A stretch of 10,056 nt of DNA, taken from contig JAJZWW010000089.1 in assembly GCA_021846485.1 (NCBI GenBank), positions 1-10,056 on the forward strand. The letters are read 5' to 3'. The translations under genes were made by a program, and so were the position numbers. The stretch's first letter is position 1; every line of letters starts with the position of its first letter. The notes below the pieces were generated by a model that worked only from the letters and a program-made list of their open reading frames with translations, was not told the DNA's origin and made no database searches. Below are positions 1 to 5,973 of the stretch, one piece after another. The stretch comes from Actinomycetes bacterium. Lineage in GTDB: Bacteria; Actinomycetota; Acidimicrobiia; Acidimicrobiales; Palsa-688.

Positions 1-129
1 AGCTGTCGCAAAACCCGCGTGAAGGCGGTGATCGGCCGTCCGCCCCTACATGACGCGCCACGAGTAGTCAGGAAGACCTGCTTGCGAACGGCCGGTCACC
101 GCCTCCAGAAGGTAGTTTTCGCGACAGCT
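1..129. repeat. Long imperfect inverted repeat (hairpin or MITE-like element)
   Basis: The left arm (about 1-43) and right arm (about 84-129) are near-perfect reverse complements around a 40-base centre. The outermost nine bases, AGCTGTCGC, match exactly and are followed by AAAAC in both arms, with one extra base in the right arm. After a looser stretch the arms match again over GGCGGTGAYCGGCCGTYCGC. The left arm begins at base 1, so the repeat may extend beyond the window. No open reading frame of note lies inside. It sits 47 bases past the sepH stop. Possible identities are a small non-autonomous transposable element with terminal inverted repeats, or a strong transcript-end hairpin for the minus-strand genes. 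The repeat is seen directly; its role is not. Confidence 0.6.
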
Positions 130-175
130 GCTCAGCGCTCCACGCGGCGCGGCCCCGTCGGGTCCGGACCCCGGC

Positions 176-886
176 TCAGCCGGGCTCGGGTCGGGCGGTG
201 ACCGCCCCCGGCGCGGCGCCGACCTCCTCGGCGAAGGCGAGATCGGCGGCCTGGAGATTACCTGCCGAGAGCGCCCGTTCGGCGAAGTCGACGACCCACT
301 CGGCCTCGACCGGTCCGGCCGGGGTGTCGCACTCCAGGCGGATCACCCACTCCTCCTCGCCTCGGTGCCACGCCGACCAGTGCTCACCGAGCTCTGCGGC
401 GGTGACCCGCAGCCCCAGGCGCACCAGGTTGCGCCGCACCGCCTCGGCGAGCGGCAGGCCGGAGGGTTGCCCAGTGGGGGAGACCCACCGCAGGGACCCT
501 GCCCGTTCGACCGCGGCCCGCTGCTCCGCGCGGACCGGTGCGGCGAAGCGTTCGATCCAGGCGAGCTCGACGCCTGCCTCGCTCGCCACCTCCTCGACGG
601 TCCGTCCCTGCCTGAGGCGTGCCTGGATCTCGCGGGGCGACAAGGAGCTGCGCGACCGCCCGGAGCGAGACCCGGGGACGTCCAGCGCGCCGCCGGCGGC
701 GTCCCAGCCGTCGGGGGTCGCGGGGTCCTCGCCGGCTTCGTCGACCGCCCGTTGGAGCCGGTGGAGCTCGCCGAGCACGCCGGCGTCCACCCGCACCCAG
801 AACCTCCCACCCCGCCCGTCGGTGCGGTCCGACAGCAGCAGGGCCCTGGAGCGCAGGTCCACGCCCACGATATGGAGTTGCAGCAC
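176..886 (-). CDS. sepH: SepH-like cell-division regulator (DUF3071 family)
   Basis: A 236-residue protein. Residues 83-118 hold the family's hallmark helix-turn-helix region (LSPREIQARLRQG, then VEEVASEAGV and IERFAAPVRAE), which closely resembles Streptomyces SepH. Residues 1-45 form the usual N-terminal beta-rich segment, and residues 168-215 (EEEWVIRLEC to FAERALSAGN) resemble the conserved C-terminal module. SepH proteins bind FtsZ and stimulate Z-ring assembly in actinobacteria; that role is known of the family and inferred here. The protein is shorter than the Streptomyces homologue (about 340 residues), lacking most of the variable tail. The start is GTG, with GGGAG six bases upstream; that ribosome site lies in the stem of a hairpin (893-913). 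It follows the small cysteine-rich gene by 52 bases and is probably co-transcribed with it. Confidence 0.88.
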   Translation of the reverse strand: MLQLHIVGVDLRSRALLLSDRTDGRGGRFWVRVDAGVLGELHRLQRAVDEAGEDPATPDGWDAAGGALDVPGSRSGRSRSSLSPREIQARLRQGRTVEEVASEAGVELAWIERFAAPVRAEQRAAVERAGSLRWVSPTGQPSGLPLAEAVRRNLVRLGLRVTAAELGEHWSAWHRGEEEWVIRLECDTPAGPVEAEWVVDFAERALSAGNLQAADLAFAEEVGAAPGAVTARPEPG

Positions 887-892
887 CGACGA

Positions 893-913
893 CTCCCGAG
901 GAATGTCCGGGAG
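893..913 (-). promoter_or_regulatory. Hairpin that hides the sepH ribosome binding site
   Basis: On the minus strand CTCCCG (913-908) and CGGGAG (898-893) form a perfect six-pair GC-rich stem around a nine-base loop. The 3' arm contains the GGGAG Shine-Dalgarno sequence of sepH, six bases before its GTG start. Such masking could make sepH translation depend on ribosomes arriving from the upstream small gene, whose stop is at 939-941. The structure is seen directly; the coupling is inferred. Confidence 0.4.
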
Positions 914-938
914 GCCCTCGAAGCGGGCCCAAGACCCC

Positions 939-1175
939 TCAACCTACCAACCGGTCCCCCGGGAGCGACGGACCCCGCCGCCGGTGGCGCAGCTCGGGCA
1001 CCAGGCCCGCCCGGCCGAGCAGCCGCACCGCTCGCGCCTCGTCGGCGTCGATCACCAGGGCGTCGTCCGGCTCCCGCCCGCAGACGAACGACACGACGCA
1101 GTCGTCGCACGCCGGGGTGGCTCGCATCTCGCAGTCGCGGCAGTCGATGGTGAGGGTGTCGATGGTGAGGGTCAT
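939..1175 (-). CDS. Small cysteine-rich conserved hypothetical protein
   Basis: A 78-residue protein with Cys12, Cys15, Cys23, Cys26 and Cys32 in the pattern DCRDCEMR-ATPACDDCVVSFVC, followed by an acidic stretch (DDALVIDADEARAVRLL) and a helix ending GLVPELR. The two CxxC pairs suggest a zinc knuckle or another bound metal. Small actinobacterial proteins of this pattern (DC..C, ACDDCVV, then AGLVP) are familiar as conserved hypotheticals; I know of no established function. The ATG at 1175 is chosen because a GAGG ribosome site lies about eight bases upstream. The open frame extends upstream to 1280, but that extension is low-complexity and outside the conserved part. It precedes sepH in the same direction. 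Confidence 0.78.
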   Translation of the reverse strand: MTLTIDTLTIDCRDCEMRATPACDDCVVSFVCGREPDDALVIDADEARAVRLLGRAGLVPELRHRRRGPSLPGDRLVG

Positions 1176-1440
1176 GTCGCCATCCTCGCGGGAGGGTGCG
1201 ACACCCACCCGTCGCAGGCGTCGCCCCGCCGGCTCCCACCCGAGATCCACCCCCTTGACAGCTGGCGCCGCCGGGGGCACCGTGGTCGAGCTCGGCGGCC
1301 CGCCCGGCCGGCTCGGCTGCTCACCTTGACGACCTTCGCCGAGCTGCCGGCCCCGGAGCCGTTGGCCCCGCCCGGCCTGCAGACCATGGTCACGTCGATC
1401 GATCCAGGCTGAGACGCCGAGCGAGGACGAGGGGAAAGGC
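1176..1440. other. Gap between fur and the small cysteine-rich gene, no gene seen
   Basis: These 265 bases follow the fur stop and precede the small cysteine-rich gene, both on the minus strand. Frames open here encode Arg/Gly/Ala-rich low-complexity sequence, typical of GC-rich shadow translation. A TTGACA hexamer on the plus strand (1255-1260) has no -10 box at the right distance and no plus-strand gene to serve. I see no convincing terminator. Confidence 0.5.
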
Positions 1441-1902
1441 CTAGCGCGCCGGCGTGGAGCGGGCGGAGCGGGGGACGCCGGGCCCGGCGCAGCGGGCGCA
1501 GGTGCCGTAGATGGTGAAGCTGGCGTGGTCGACCCGGAAACGGTGGTCGCGTTCGAGCCGGCGGAGGAACGGGGACACCGCGGCCTCCAGCACGTCGTCG
1601 ACGCCGCCGCAGCCCTGGCACACCAGGTGGTGGTGGTGGCCGTCGGTGCCGCAGAGCAGGTAGCCGGTCTGCCCGCCGGGCAGCGACACCTGAGCGACGA
1701 TCCCCGCCTGCTCGAGCGCGGCGAGGGTGCGGAACACGGTGGCCCTCCCGATGCGGGGGTCCTCGGCGGCCACGGCCGCGCACAGCTCGGTCGCGCCGAG
1801 CGGTCGGGACGCCGCTTCCAACAGCTGGGCGATCACGTCGCGCTGCGGGGTGATGCGTTGCCCGGCTGCGAGGATCCGGCTCCGCACCGCGTCGCTGGCC
1901 AC
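1441..1902 (-). CDS. Fur-family metal-dependent transcriptional regulator
   Basis: A 153-residue protein with the two-domain Fur layout: an N-terminal winged helix (GQRITPQRDVIAQLLE, then RATVFRTLAALEQAGIV at about 53-69), and a C-terminal metal-binding domain with HHHHLVCQGCG (His89-92, Cys95, Cys98) and a second CxxC pair (CARC, Cys135 and Cys138). The paired CxxC motifs form the structural zinc site in Fur, Zur and PerR proteins. Fur, Zur or Nur specificity cannot be decided from sequence alone. A GTG at 1908 is also possible, but the GTG at 1902 lies exactly six bases after a TACGCT box, the same leaderless spacing seen at three other genes here. It is divergent from a putative metal permease. 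Confidence 0.88.
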   Translation of the reverse strand: MASDAVRSRILAAGQRITPQRDVIAQLLEAASRPLGATELCAAVAAEDPRIGRATVFRTLAALEQAGIVAQVSLPGGQTGYLLCGTDGHHHHLVCQGCGGVDDVLEAAVSPFLRRLERDHRFRVDHASFTIYGTCARCAGPGVPRSARSTPAR

Positions 1903-1908
1903 CGCCAC

Positions 1909-1914
1909 AGCGTA
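1909..1914 (-). promoter_or_regulatory. Leaderless -10 box for the Fur-family gene
   Basis: The minus strand reads TACGCT, then six bases, then GTG (1902-1900). This matches the TAnnnT pattern of actinobacterial leaderless promoters, where transcription starts at or next to the start codon. No Shine-Dalgarno sequence is visible. No clear -35 box is seen. Confidence 0.45.
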
Positions 1915-1922
1915 ACGAGAGA

Positions 1923-1980
1923 GAGACCAGGTCCGGGTCGGACGCTCCTGCGCCTGGTTTCGGCTATGATACTTGGTCTC
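1923..1980. promoter_or_regulatory. Divergent control region with split inverted repeat GAGACCA/TGGTCTC
   Basis: GAGACCA (1923-1929) and TGGTCTC (1974-1980) are perfect seven-base inverted copies 51 bases apart. The first lies just upstream of the fur -10 box, the second at the likely start of the divergent membrane-protein transcript, downstream of a TATGAT -10 box (1965-1970). One arm thus falls in each divergent promoter, as expected for a shared operator. It does not match a canonical Fur or Zur box that I can recall, so binding by the Fur protein is inference. Confidence 0.35.
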
Positions 1981-1985
1981 AGAGA

Positions 1986-2002
1986 GGCGAGTGAGGCTCG
2001 CC
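1986..2002 (+). promoter_or_regulatory. 5' leader hairpin ahead of the membrane-protein gene
   Basis: GGCGAG (1986-1991), a five-base loop, then CTCGCC (1997-2002) make a perfect six-pair stem ten to fifteen bases upstream of the strong ribosome site GAGGAGGA (2012-2019). It lies in the predicted untranslated leader of about 50 bases. It is too small to be a known metal riboswitch; it may stabilise the message or be incidental. Confidence 0.35.
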
Positions 2003-2025
2003 CCCGTCGTCGAGGAGGATCAGCT

Positions 2026-2946
2026 GTGGTCAGCGGGATCGTGGCGGGGCTCAACCTCTGGGACCCGGCGCACGTCGCGGGGCTGGCGATCGTGGTGACC
2101 GCCTTCCTGCTCGGCATGCTCCACGGCATCACCCCCGACGAGCACACCTGGCCGATCACCTTCAGCTACGCGGTCGGCGGGTACTCGACCCGGCGCGGCC
2201 TGCGCAGCGGCCTCGTCTTCTCCCTCGCCTTCACCCTCCAGCGGGCTCTGGCCAGCGAGCTGGCCTGGTTCGGCCTGTCGCGGCTGTTCACCTTCGGGTC
2301 GGTCGACGACGTGGTGTACCTGGTCGTGGGAGCGGTGATGGTCGCCGCCGGGGTGACGATCCTGCGCCGGCGCAGGACGGTGCACCTCCACTTCTTCGGG
2401 CTGCGGGGACACCCTGCTCGCGACCCCGCCGGCGGGGAGGCCAGCGAGGAGATCCTGCGCGATACGCGGCCGTGGATGCCGGCGGTGCACGGCTTCGTGG
2501 CCGGATGGGGCTTCGGCGCCTTCGCGATCATCGTCTACACCGTGCTGGCGCCCGCCGAGCACAGCGCTGCTTGGGGGTGGGTCCCCGGAGCGTTCTTCGG
2601 GCTGGGCACGACCGTGGTGCAGGTGCTCGCCGGCGGGCTGTTCGGGCTGGTGGCCGCCCGGCGCGGCCTCGACGCCGAGGCCATCCGGCGGGTGGCGCTG
2701 CACACCGCGAGCAACACCTTGACCTGGGGAGGGGTCGCCTTCGTCGCCGGCGGCGCCTTCGGCCTGGCCTTCCCGCGCCTCGCGGGGCGAGGCCTGGCCA
2801 CGGGCATCCACCTGCACAACCTCGACCATCTCGGCCTCCCCCTCGTGCTCGTCATGGTGAGCGTGCTCGGCGTCGGGCTGACGACCCTGGTCCGCCAGAC
2901 CCGGCTGGAGGGCCGGGCGTCCGCCGCGGCAGGGGTCGCCGGCTGA
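2026..2946 (+). CDS. Polytopic membrane protein, putative NicO/NiCoT-like metal permease
   Basis: A 306-residue, very hydrophobic protein with about six membrane helices (roughly 15-33, 60-80, 95-112, 152-173, 186-210, 226-248, with another at 270-290). The first helix ends in LLGMLHGITPDEHTWPITF, with His33, Asp38 and His40. This resembles the HX4DH signature of NiCoT nickel/cobalt permeases and the histidine motif of the RcnA/NicO family, but with one extra residue between Asp and the second His. Further histidines occur at His155 and in IHLHNLDH (261-268). GTG 2026 is chosen for the GAGGAGGA site six bases upstream; the longer open frame upstream is antisense to fur. Divergence from a Fur-family regulator supports metal transport. 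The substrate is unknown, and assignment to this superfamily is inference. Confidence 0.65.
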   Translation: MVSGIVAGLNLWDPAHVAGLAIVVTAFLLGMLHGITPDEHTWPITFSYAVGGYSTRRGLRSGLVFSLAFTLQRALASELAWFGLSRLFTFGSVDDVVYLVVGAVMVAAGVTILRRRRTVHLHFFGLRGHPARDPAGGEASEEILRDTRPWMPAVHGFVAGWGFGAFAIIVYTVLAPAEHSAAWGWVPGAFFGLGTTVVQVLAGGLFGLVAARRGLDAEAIRRVALHTASNTLTWGGVAFVAGGAFGLAFPRLAGRGLATGIHLHNLDHLGLPLVLVMVSVLGVGLTTLVRQTRLEGRASAAAGVAG

Positions 2947-2956
2947 GCGGTCCTCG

Positions 2957-2985
2957 GTCACAGAGAAGTTCCTCCTCGGTAGGGT
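2957..2985 (+). promoter_or_regulatory. Leaderless promoter of the short-chain dehydrogenase gene
   Basis: GTCACA (2957-2962, four of six match to TTGACA), a 17-base spacer, then TAGGGT (2980-2985) sit so that transcription would begin at the GTG start at 2992, six bases on. No Shine-Dalgarno sequence precedes the start. The octamer TCCTCGGT is repeated at 2951-2958 and 2973-2980, overlapping both boxes. Confidence 0.55.
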
Positions 2986-2991
2986 TGCCGG

Positions 2992-3744
2992 GTGCCCGAG
3001 CAGCCGGAGTGGGGGGTCGCGGTGGTGACCGGCGGGGCCAGCGGTATCGGAGCGGCGCTCGCCGGGCGCCTCTCTGCCGGCGGGTCGAGGGTGGCGACCT
3101 TCGACCTCCCGGGCACCGAGGGTCCCGGGGAGCTCCACGTCGAGGTCGACGTGACCGACGGCCCGGCGGTCGCGGCCGCCGTCGCCCGGGTCGAGGCGGC
3201 TCTCGGGCCGGTCGAGGTGTACTGCTCCAACGCGGGGATCGCCGCCGGCAGGGGCCTCGGCGACGACGGGGACTGGGAGCGGTCCTGGGCGGTGCATGTC
3301 ATGGCCCACGTTCACGCCGCCCGGGCGGTGCTGCCCGGCATGGCCGGCCGGGGCCGGGGGAGCTTCGTGGTGACCGCCTCGGCCGCCGGGCTGCTCATGA
3401 TGATGCAGTCGGCCCCTTACACCGTCACCAAGCACGCCTCGGTGGCGGTCGCGGAGTGGTTGGCGGTCGAGTACGGGGGGCGGGGAGTGACGCTCCACTG
3501 CCTCGCGCCCCAGGGGGTGCGCACGCCGATGGTTGCCGGTGGCGACGAGCGCAGCCGCCGGGAGCTCGACGCCAGCGGGGAGATCATCCAGCCGGCCGAG
3601 GTCGCCGAGGCGGTGGTGGCCGCGCTGCGCTCCGGGGAGTTCCTCGTCACCCCCCACCCGCAGGTGCGGGACTACGAGGCGGCCAAGGTGGCGGACCGGA
3701 CCGCCTGGCTGGCCCGCATGCGCCGCCTCCGGGCCCGGCTCTGA
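2992..3744 (+). CDS. Short-chain dehydrogenase/reductase (SDR family)
   Basis: A 250-residue classical SDR. The Rossmann cofactor motif TGGASGIG is at 13-20, Asp38 at the end of the second strand suggests NAD preference, NAG is at 80-82, the catalytic Ser is near 130 (TASAAG), and YTVTK gives Tyr143 and Lys147. The helix-4 position that is normally Asn in the catalytic tetrad (WxVNxxG) is His102 here (WAVHVMAHVH), which is unusual. The substrate cannot be told; such enzymes oxidise or reduce alcohols and ketones. GTG 2992 is preceded by a leaderless promoter. The stop overlaps the apparent CTG start of the sugar kinase by four bases, so the two genes are probably co-translated. Confidence 0.9.
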   Translation: MPEQPEWGVAVVTGGASGIGAALAGRLSAGGSRVATFDLPGTEGPGELHVEVDVTDGPAVAAAVARVEAALGPVEVYCSNAGIAAGRGLGDDGDWERSWAVHVMAHVHAARAVLPGMAGRGRGSFVVTASAAGLLMMMQSAPYTVTKHASVAVAEWLAVEYGGRGVTLHCLAPQGVRTPMVAGGDERSRRELDASGEIIQPAEVAEAVVAALRSGEFLVTPHPQVRDYEAAKVADRTAWLARMRRLRARL

Positions 3745-4676
3745 CCCGCTCCGGGCCGGCGGTCGGCGTCGACATCGGTGGGACCAAGATCCTCGCCCAC
3801 CGCCTCGACGACGGCAGCGAGCTGCGGGTGCCCACCCCGTCCAGGCGCGGGCAGCTGCTCGGCGCGTTGGGAGCAGTGGTGAGCGGGCTGCTCGGTGACG
3901 AACCGCCCGGCTCGGTGGGGGTCGGCTTCCCCGGTCTGGTCGACGCGTCGGGCACGGTGCGGTTCTCCGCCCACCTCCCCGCGCTGGTCGGCACCCCGGT
4001 GGCCGCGGAGGTCGCTGCGACCTTCGGAGCAGTGGGCTGCTGGGTCGGCAACGACGCCACCGCGGCAGCGTGGGCGGAGCACGCAGCCGGTGCGGCGGCG
4101 GGCGCCGCGGACGTGGTGATGGTCACCCTCGGCACGGGCATCGGCGGGGGGATCGTGAGCGGCGGCCGGCTGGTGGAAGGCGCCAGGCGCTTCGCCGGCG
4201 AGTGGGGGCACATGATCGTCGACCCGCACGGCCCGCCTTGTCCTTGCGGGCAGCGGGGCTGCTGGGAGCGCTACGCCTCGGGGGAGGCCCTCGGTCGGCT
4301 CGGACGCGATGCCGCGGTCGCGGGTCGGGCCCCGGGCCTGGTCGCCCGGGCCGGCGGAGATCCCGAGGCGGTGCGCGGCGAGCATGTCACCGCCGGAGCC
4401 GCGGCGGGCGAGCCCGACGCCCGGGAGGTGCTCGCCGAGCTGGCCTGGTGGCTGGCGCTCGGCGTGGCCAACCTGGTCAACGCCTTCGACCCCGAGGTCG
4501 TCGTCGTCGGCGGTGGCCTGGTCGAAGCCGGCGACGCGCTGTTCGCGCCGCTGCGCGAGGCCTTTCCTCGTCTCGTCGAGGGTGGCGCGCAGCGGGAGGT
4601 CCGCATCCTGCCCGCTGCGCTCGGTGCCCGGGCCGGGGCGGTAGGCGCGGCGCTGCTCGCCCACGCGGGGCGCTAG
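3741..4676 (+). CDS. ROK-family sugar kinase (glucokinase-like), CTG start
   Basis: A 311-residue protein. DIGGTK at 11-16 is the phosphate-binding motif, GND at 103-105 gives the catalytic Asp105, GTGIGGG is at 131-137, EWGH at 154-157, and the ROK zinc motif CPCGQRGCWE spans 167-177 (Cys167, Cys169, Cys174, with His157). VVVVGGGL at 253-260 is the second adenosine-site strand. This fits an ATP-dependent glucokinase or related hexokinase; the sugar is inferred. No ATG, GTG or TTG lies in frame between the DIGGTK motif and well inside the preceding gene. CTG 3741, overlapping its TGA, puts DIGGTK at the usual distance from the N-terminus. The next in-frame GTG (3828) would remove the ATP-binding motif. 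Confidence 0.87.
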   Translation: MTRSGPAVGVDIGGTKILAHRLDDGSELRVPTPSRRGQLLGALGAVVSGLLGDEPPGSVGVGFPGLVDASGTVRFSAHLPALVGTPVAAEVAATFGAVGCWVGNDATAAAWAEHAAGAAAGAADVVMVTLGTGIGGGIVSGGRLVEGARRFAGEWGHMIVDPHGPPCPCGQRGCWERYASGEALGRLGRDAAVAGRAPGLVARAGGDPEAVRGEHVTAGAAAGEPDAREVLAELAWWLALGVANLVNAFDPEVVVVGGGLVEAGDALFAPLREAFPRLVEGGAQREVRILPAALGARAGAVGAALLAHAGR

Positions 4677-4679
4677 CGT
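4674..4679 (+). promoter_or_regulatory. Leaderless -10 box for alaC
   Basis: TAGCGT lies exactly six bases before the ATG at 4686 and its TAG is also the stop codon of the preceding kinase gene. There is no Shine-Dalgarno sequence. This suggests alaC has its own leaderless transcript although it is only nine bases from the upstream gene. No clear -35 box is seen. Confidence 0.5.
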
Positions 4680-4685
4680 GCTCGG

Positions 4686-5861
4686 ATGGAGTTCCGCCGC
4701 ATCACCGGGCTGCCGCCGTATGTCTTCGCGGTGATCAACGGGCTGCGGGACGAAGCCCGCAGGGTCGGGCGCGACGTGATCGACATGGGCTTCGGCAACC
4801 CCGACATCCCGAGCCCCGAGGTCGCCGTGGCCAAGCTGGCCGAGGCTGCCCGCAACCCCCGTAACCACCGCTACTCGGCCTCGCGGGGCATCCCCAAGCT
4901 GCGCCTGGCGGTGGCCGACCGCTACCGGGCGCGCTTCGACGTCGAGCTCGACCCCGACCGGGAGGTCGTCACCACCATCGGCGCCAAGGAGGGGCTGTCG
5001 CATCTGATGTGGACCCTCGTCGGCCCGGGCGACACCGCCTTGGTGCCCACTCCGAGCTACCCGATCCACATCTACGCTCCGCTGTTCGCCGGGGCCGACG
5101 TCCAGCAGGTGCGCCTCGGGTCCCGGGAGGATTTCTTCGCCAACCTGCGCGACAGCTGGGAGCGCACCTGGCCCCGGCCGCGGGTGGTGGTGTTCAGCTT
5201 CCCGCACAACCCGACCACCGAGTGCGTCGAGCTCGCGTGGATGGCGCAGCTGGTCGCCTGGGCGCGCGAGCACGAGGTGGTGCTGGTCCACGACTTCGCG
5301 TACGCCGAGACCGCCTTCGACGGCTTTCGCCCCCCGTCGGTGCTCGAGGTGCCCGGCGCGAAGGAGGTGGCCGTCGAGCTCTACACCCTCACCAAGAGCT
5401 TCTCGATGGCCGGGTGGCGGGTCGCTTTCCTCGTAGGCAACGCGGAGATCGTCCAGGCGCTCACCAAGCTCAAGAGCTATCTCGACTACGGCACCTTCCA
5501 GCCCATCCAGATCGCCTCCATCGTGGCGATGAACGAAGCCCCCGACTACCCCTCGGAGGTCAACGCCGTCTACCTGTCGCGCCGTGACACCCTCTGCGAC
5601 GGGCTGGAGCGGATCGGCTGGCCCCTGGAGCGCCCCAAGGGGACCATGTTCGTCTGGGCCCCGGTCCCCGAGCCCTACCGGGAGATGGGATCGCTCGAGT
5701 TCGCCAAGCACCTGGTGGTCGACGCCGAGGTGGCCACCTCCCCGGGGGTCGGATTCGGCGCCGGTGGCGAGGGATTCGTGCGCTTCGCGCTGATCGAGAA
5801 CGAGCAGCGGATCAACCAGGCGGTCCGTAACCTGCGCCGGGCGCTCACCAAGCTCGGGTAG
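4686..5861 (+). CDS. alaC: Alanine aminotransferase, AlaC/YfdZ type (PLP class I)
   Basis: A 391-residue fold-type I aminotransferase that matches E. coli AlaC almost throughout: FRRITGLPPYVF at the start, MGFGNPD (34-40), YSASRGIPKLR (63-73), GAKEGLSHLM (99-108), PTPSYPIHIY (121-130), FPHNPT (172-177, Asn175 binds PLP), HDFAYAE (202-208, Asp203 and Tyr206), LTKSFSMAGWR with Lys237 as the Schiff-base lysine, and the C-terminal FVRFALIEN carrying the substrate-carboxylate Arg. It should make alanine from pyruvate with glutamate as donor in the cytoplasm. Related enzymes act on diaminopimelate, so some doubt about substrate remains. It follows the ROK kinase by nine bases and has its own leaderless promoter. 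Confidence 0.92.
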   Translation: MEFRRITGLPPYVFAVINGLRDEARRVGRDVIDMGFGNPDIPSPEVAVAKLAEAARNPRNHRYSASRGIPKLRLAVADRYRARFDVELDPDREVVTTIGAKEGLSHLMWTLVGPGDTALVPTPSYPIHIYAPLFAGADVQQVRLGSREDFFANLRDSWERTWPRPRVVVFSFPHNPTTECVELAWMAQLVAWAREHEVVLVHDFAYAETAFDGFRPPSVLEVPGAKEVAVELYTLTKSFSMAGWRVAFLVGNAEIVQALTKLKSYLDYGTFQPIQIASIVAMNEAPDYPSEVNAVYLSRRDTLCDGLERIGWPLERPKGTMFVWAPVPEPYREMGSLEFAKHLVVDAEVATSPGVGFGAGGEGFVRFALIENEQRINQAVRNLRRALTKLG

Positions 5862-5927
5862 TCGAGCCTGCCCGCCTGACCGCCCTCGTTCGCATCGTCG
5901 ACCGCCGCTGGAGCGAGCTGGTCCTGA

Positions 5928-5958
5928 GCGGCGCCCGCCGGCTGCGCCCGAGCGCCGC
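5928..5958. terminator. Possible hairpin between convergent genes
   Basis: GCGGCGC (5928-5934) and GCGCCGC (5952-5958) are perfect seven-base inverted copies with a 17-base loop, in the 112-base gap between the convergent ends of alaC and the TIGR03085 gene. There is no T-tract on either side, so it is at best a weak or factor-assisted terminator. GC-rich sequence makes chance stems common. Confidence 0.25.
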
Positions 5959-5973
5959 CGGCTAGGTGTCGGG

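Noticed and set aside
1..129. Integron attC site
   Set aside because: The ends lack the RYYYAAC and GTTRRRY core sites, and there is no integron cassette gene beside it.
1255..1283. Plus-strand TTGACA as a promoter
   Set aside because: No -10 hexamer at 16-19 bases downstream and no plus-strand gene until 2026, beyond the opposing fur gene.
198..1412. Plus-strand open frame of 404 codons over sepH and the small gene
   Set aside because: Ser/Arg/Pro-rich shadow translation opposite a clear SepH protein.
2020..3657. Long minus-strand open frame (545 codons) antisense to the permease and dehydrogenase genes
   Set aside because: Its translation is rich in Arg, Gly, Pro, His and Asp with no recognisable domain, and it lies opposite two well-supported genes. 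This is usual for GC-rich DNA.
3672..5711. Minus-strand open frame of 679 codons opposite the ROK kinase and alaC
   Set aside because: Low-complexity composition, no motifs, and fully antisense to two strongly recognised enzymes.
5876..5965. Short open frame of about 29 codons after alaC
   Set aside because: It has no ATG or GTG start and no ribosome site, and it lies in GC-rich spacer between convergent genes.
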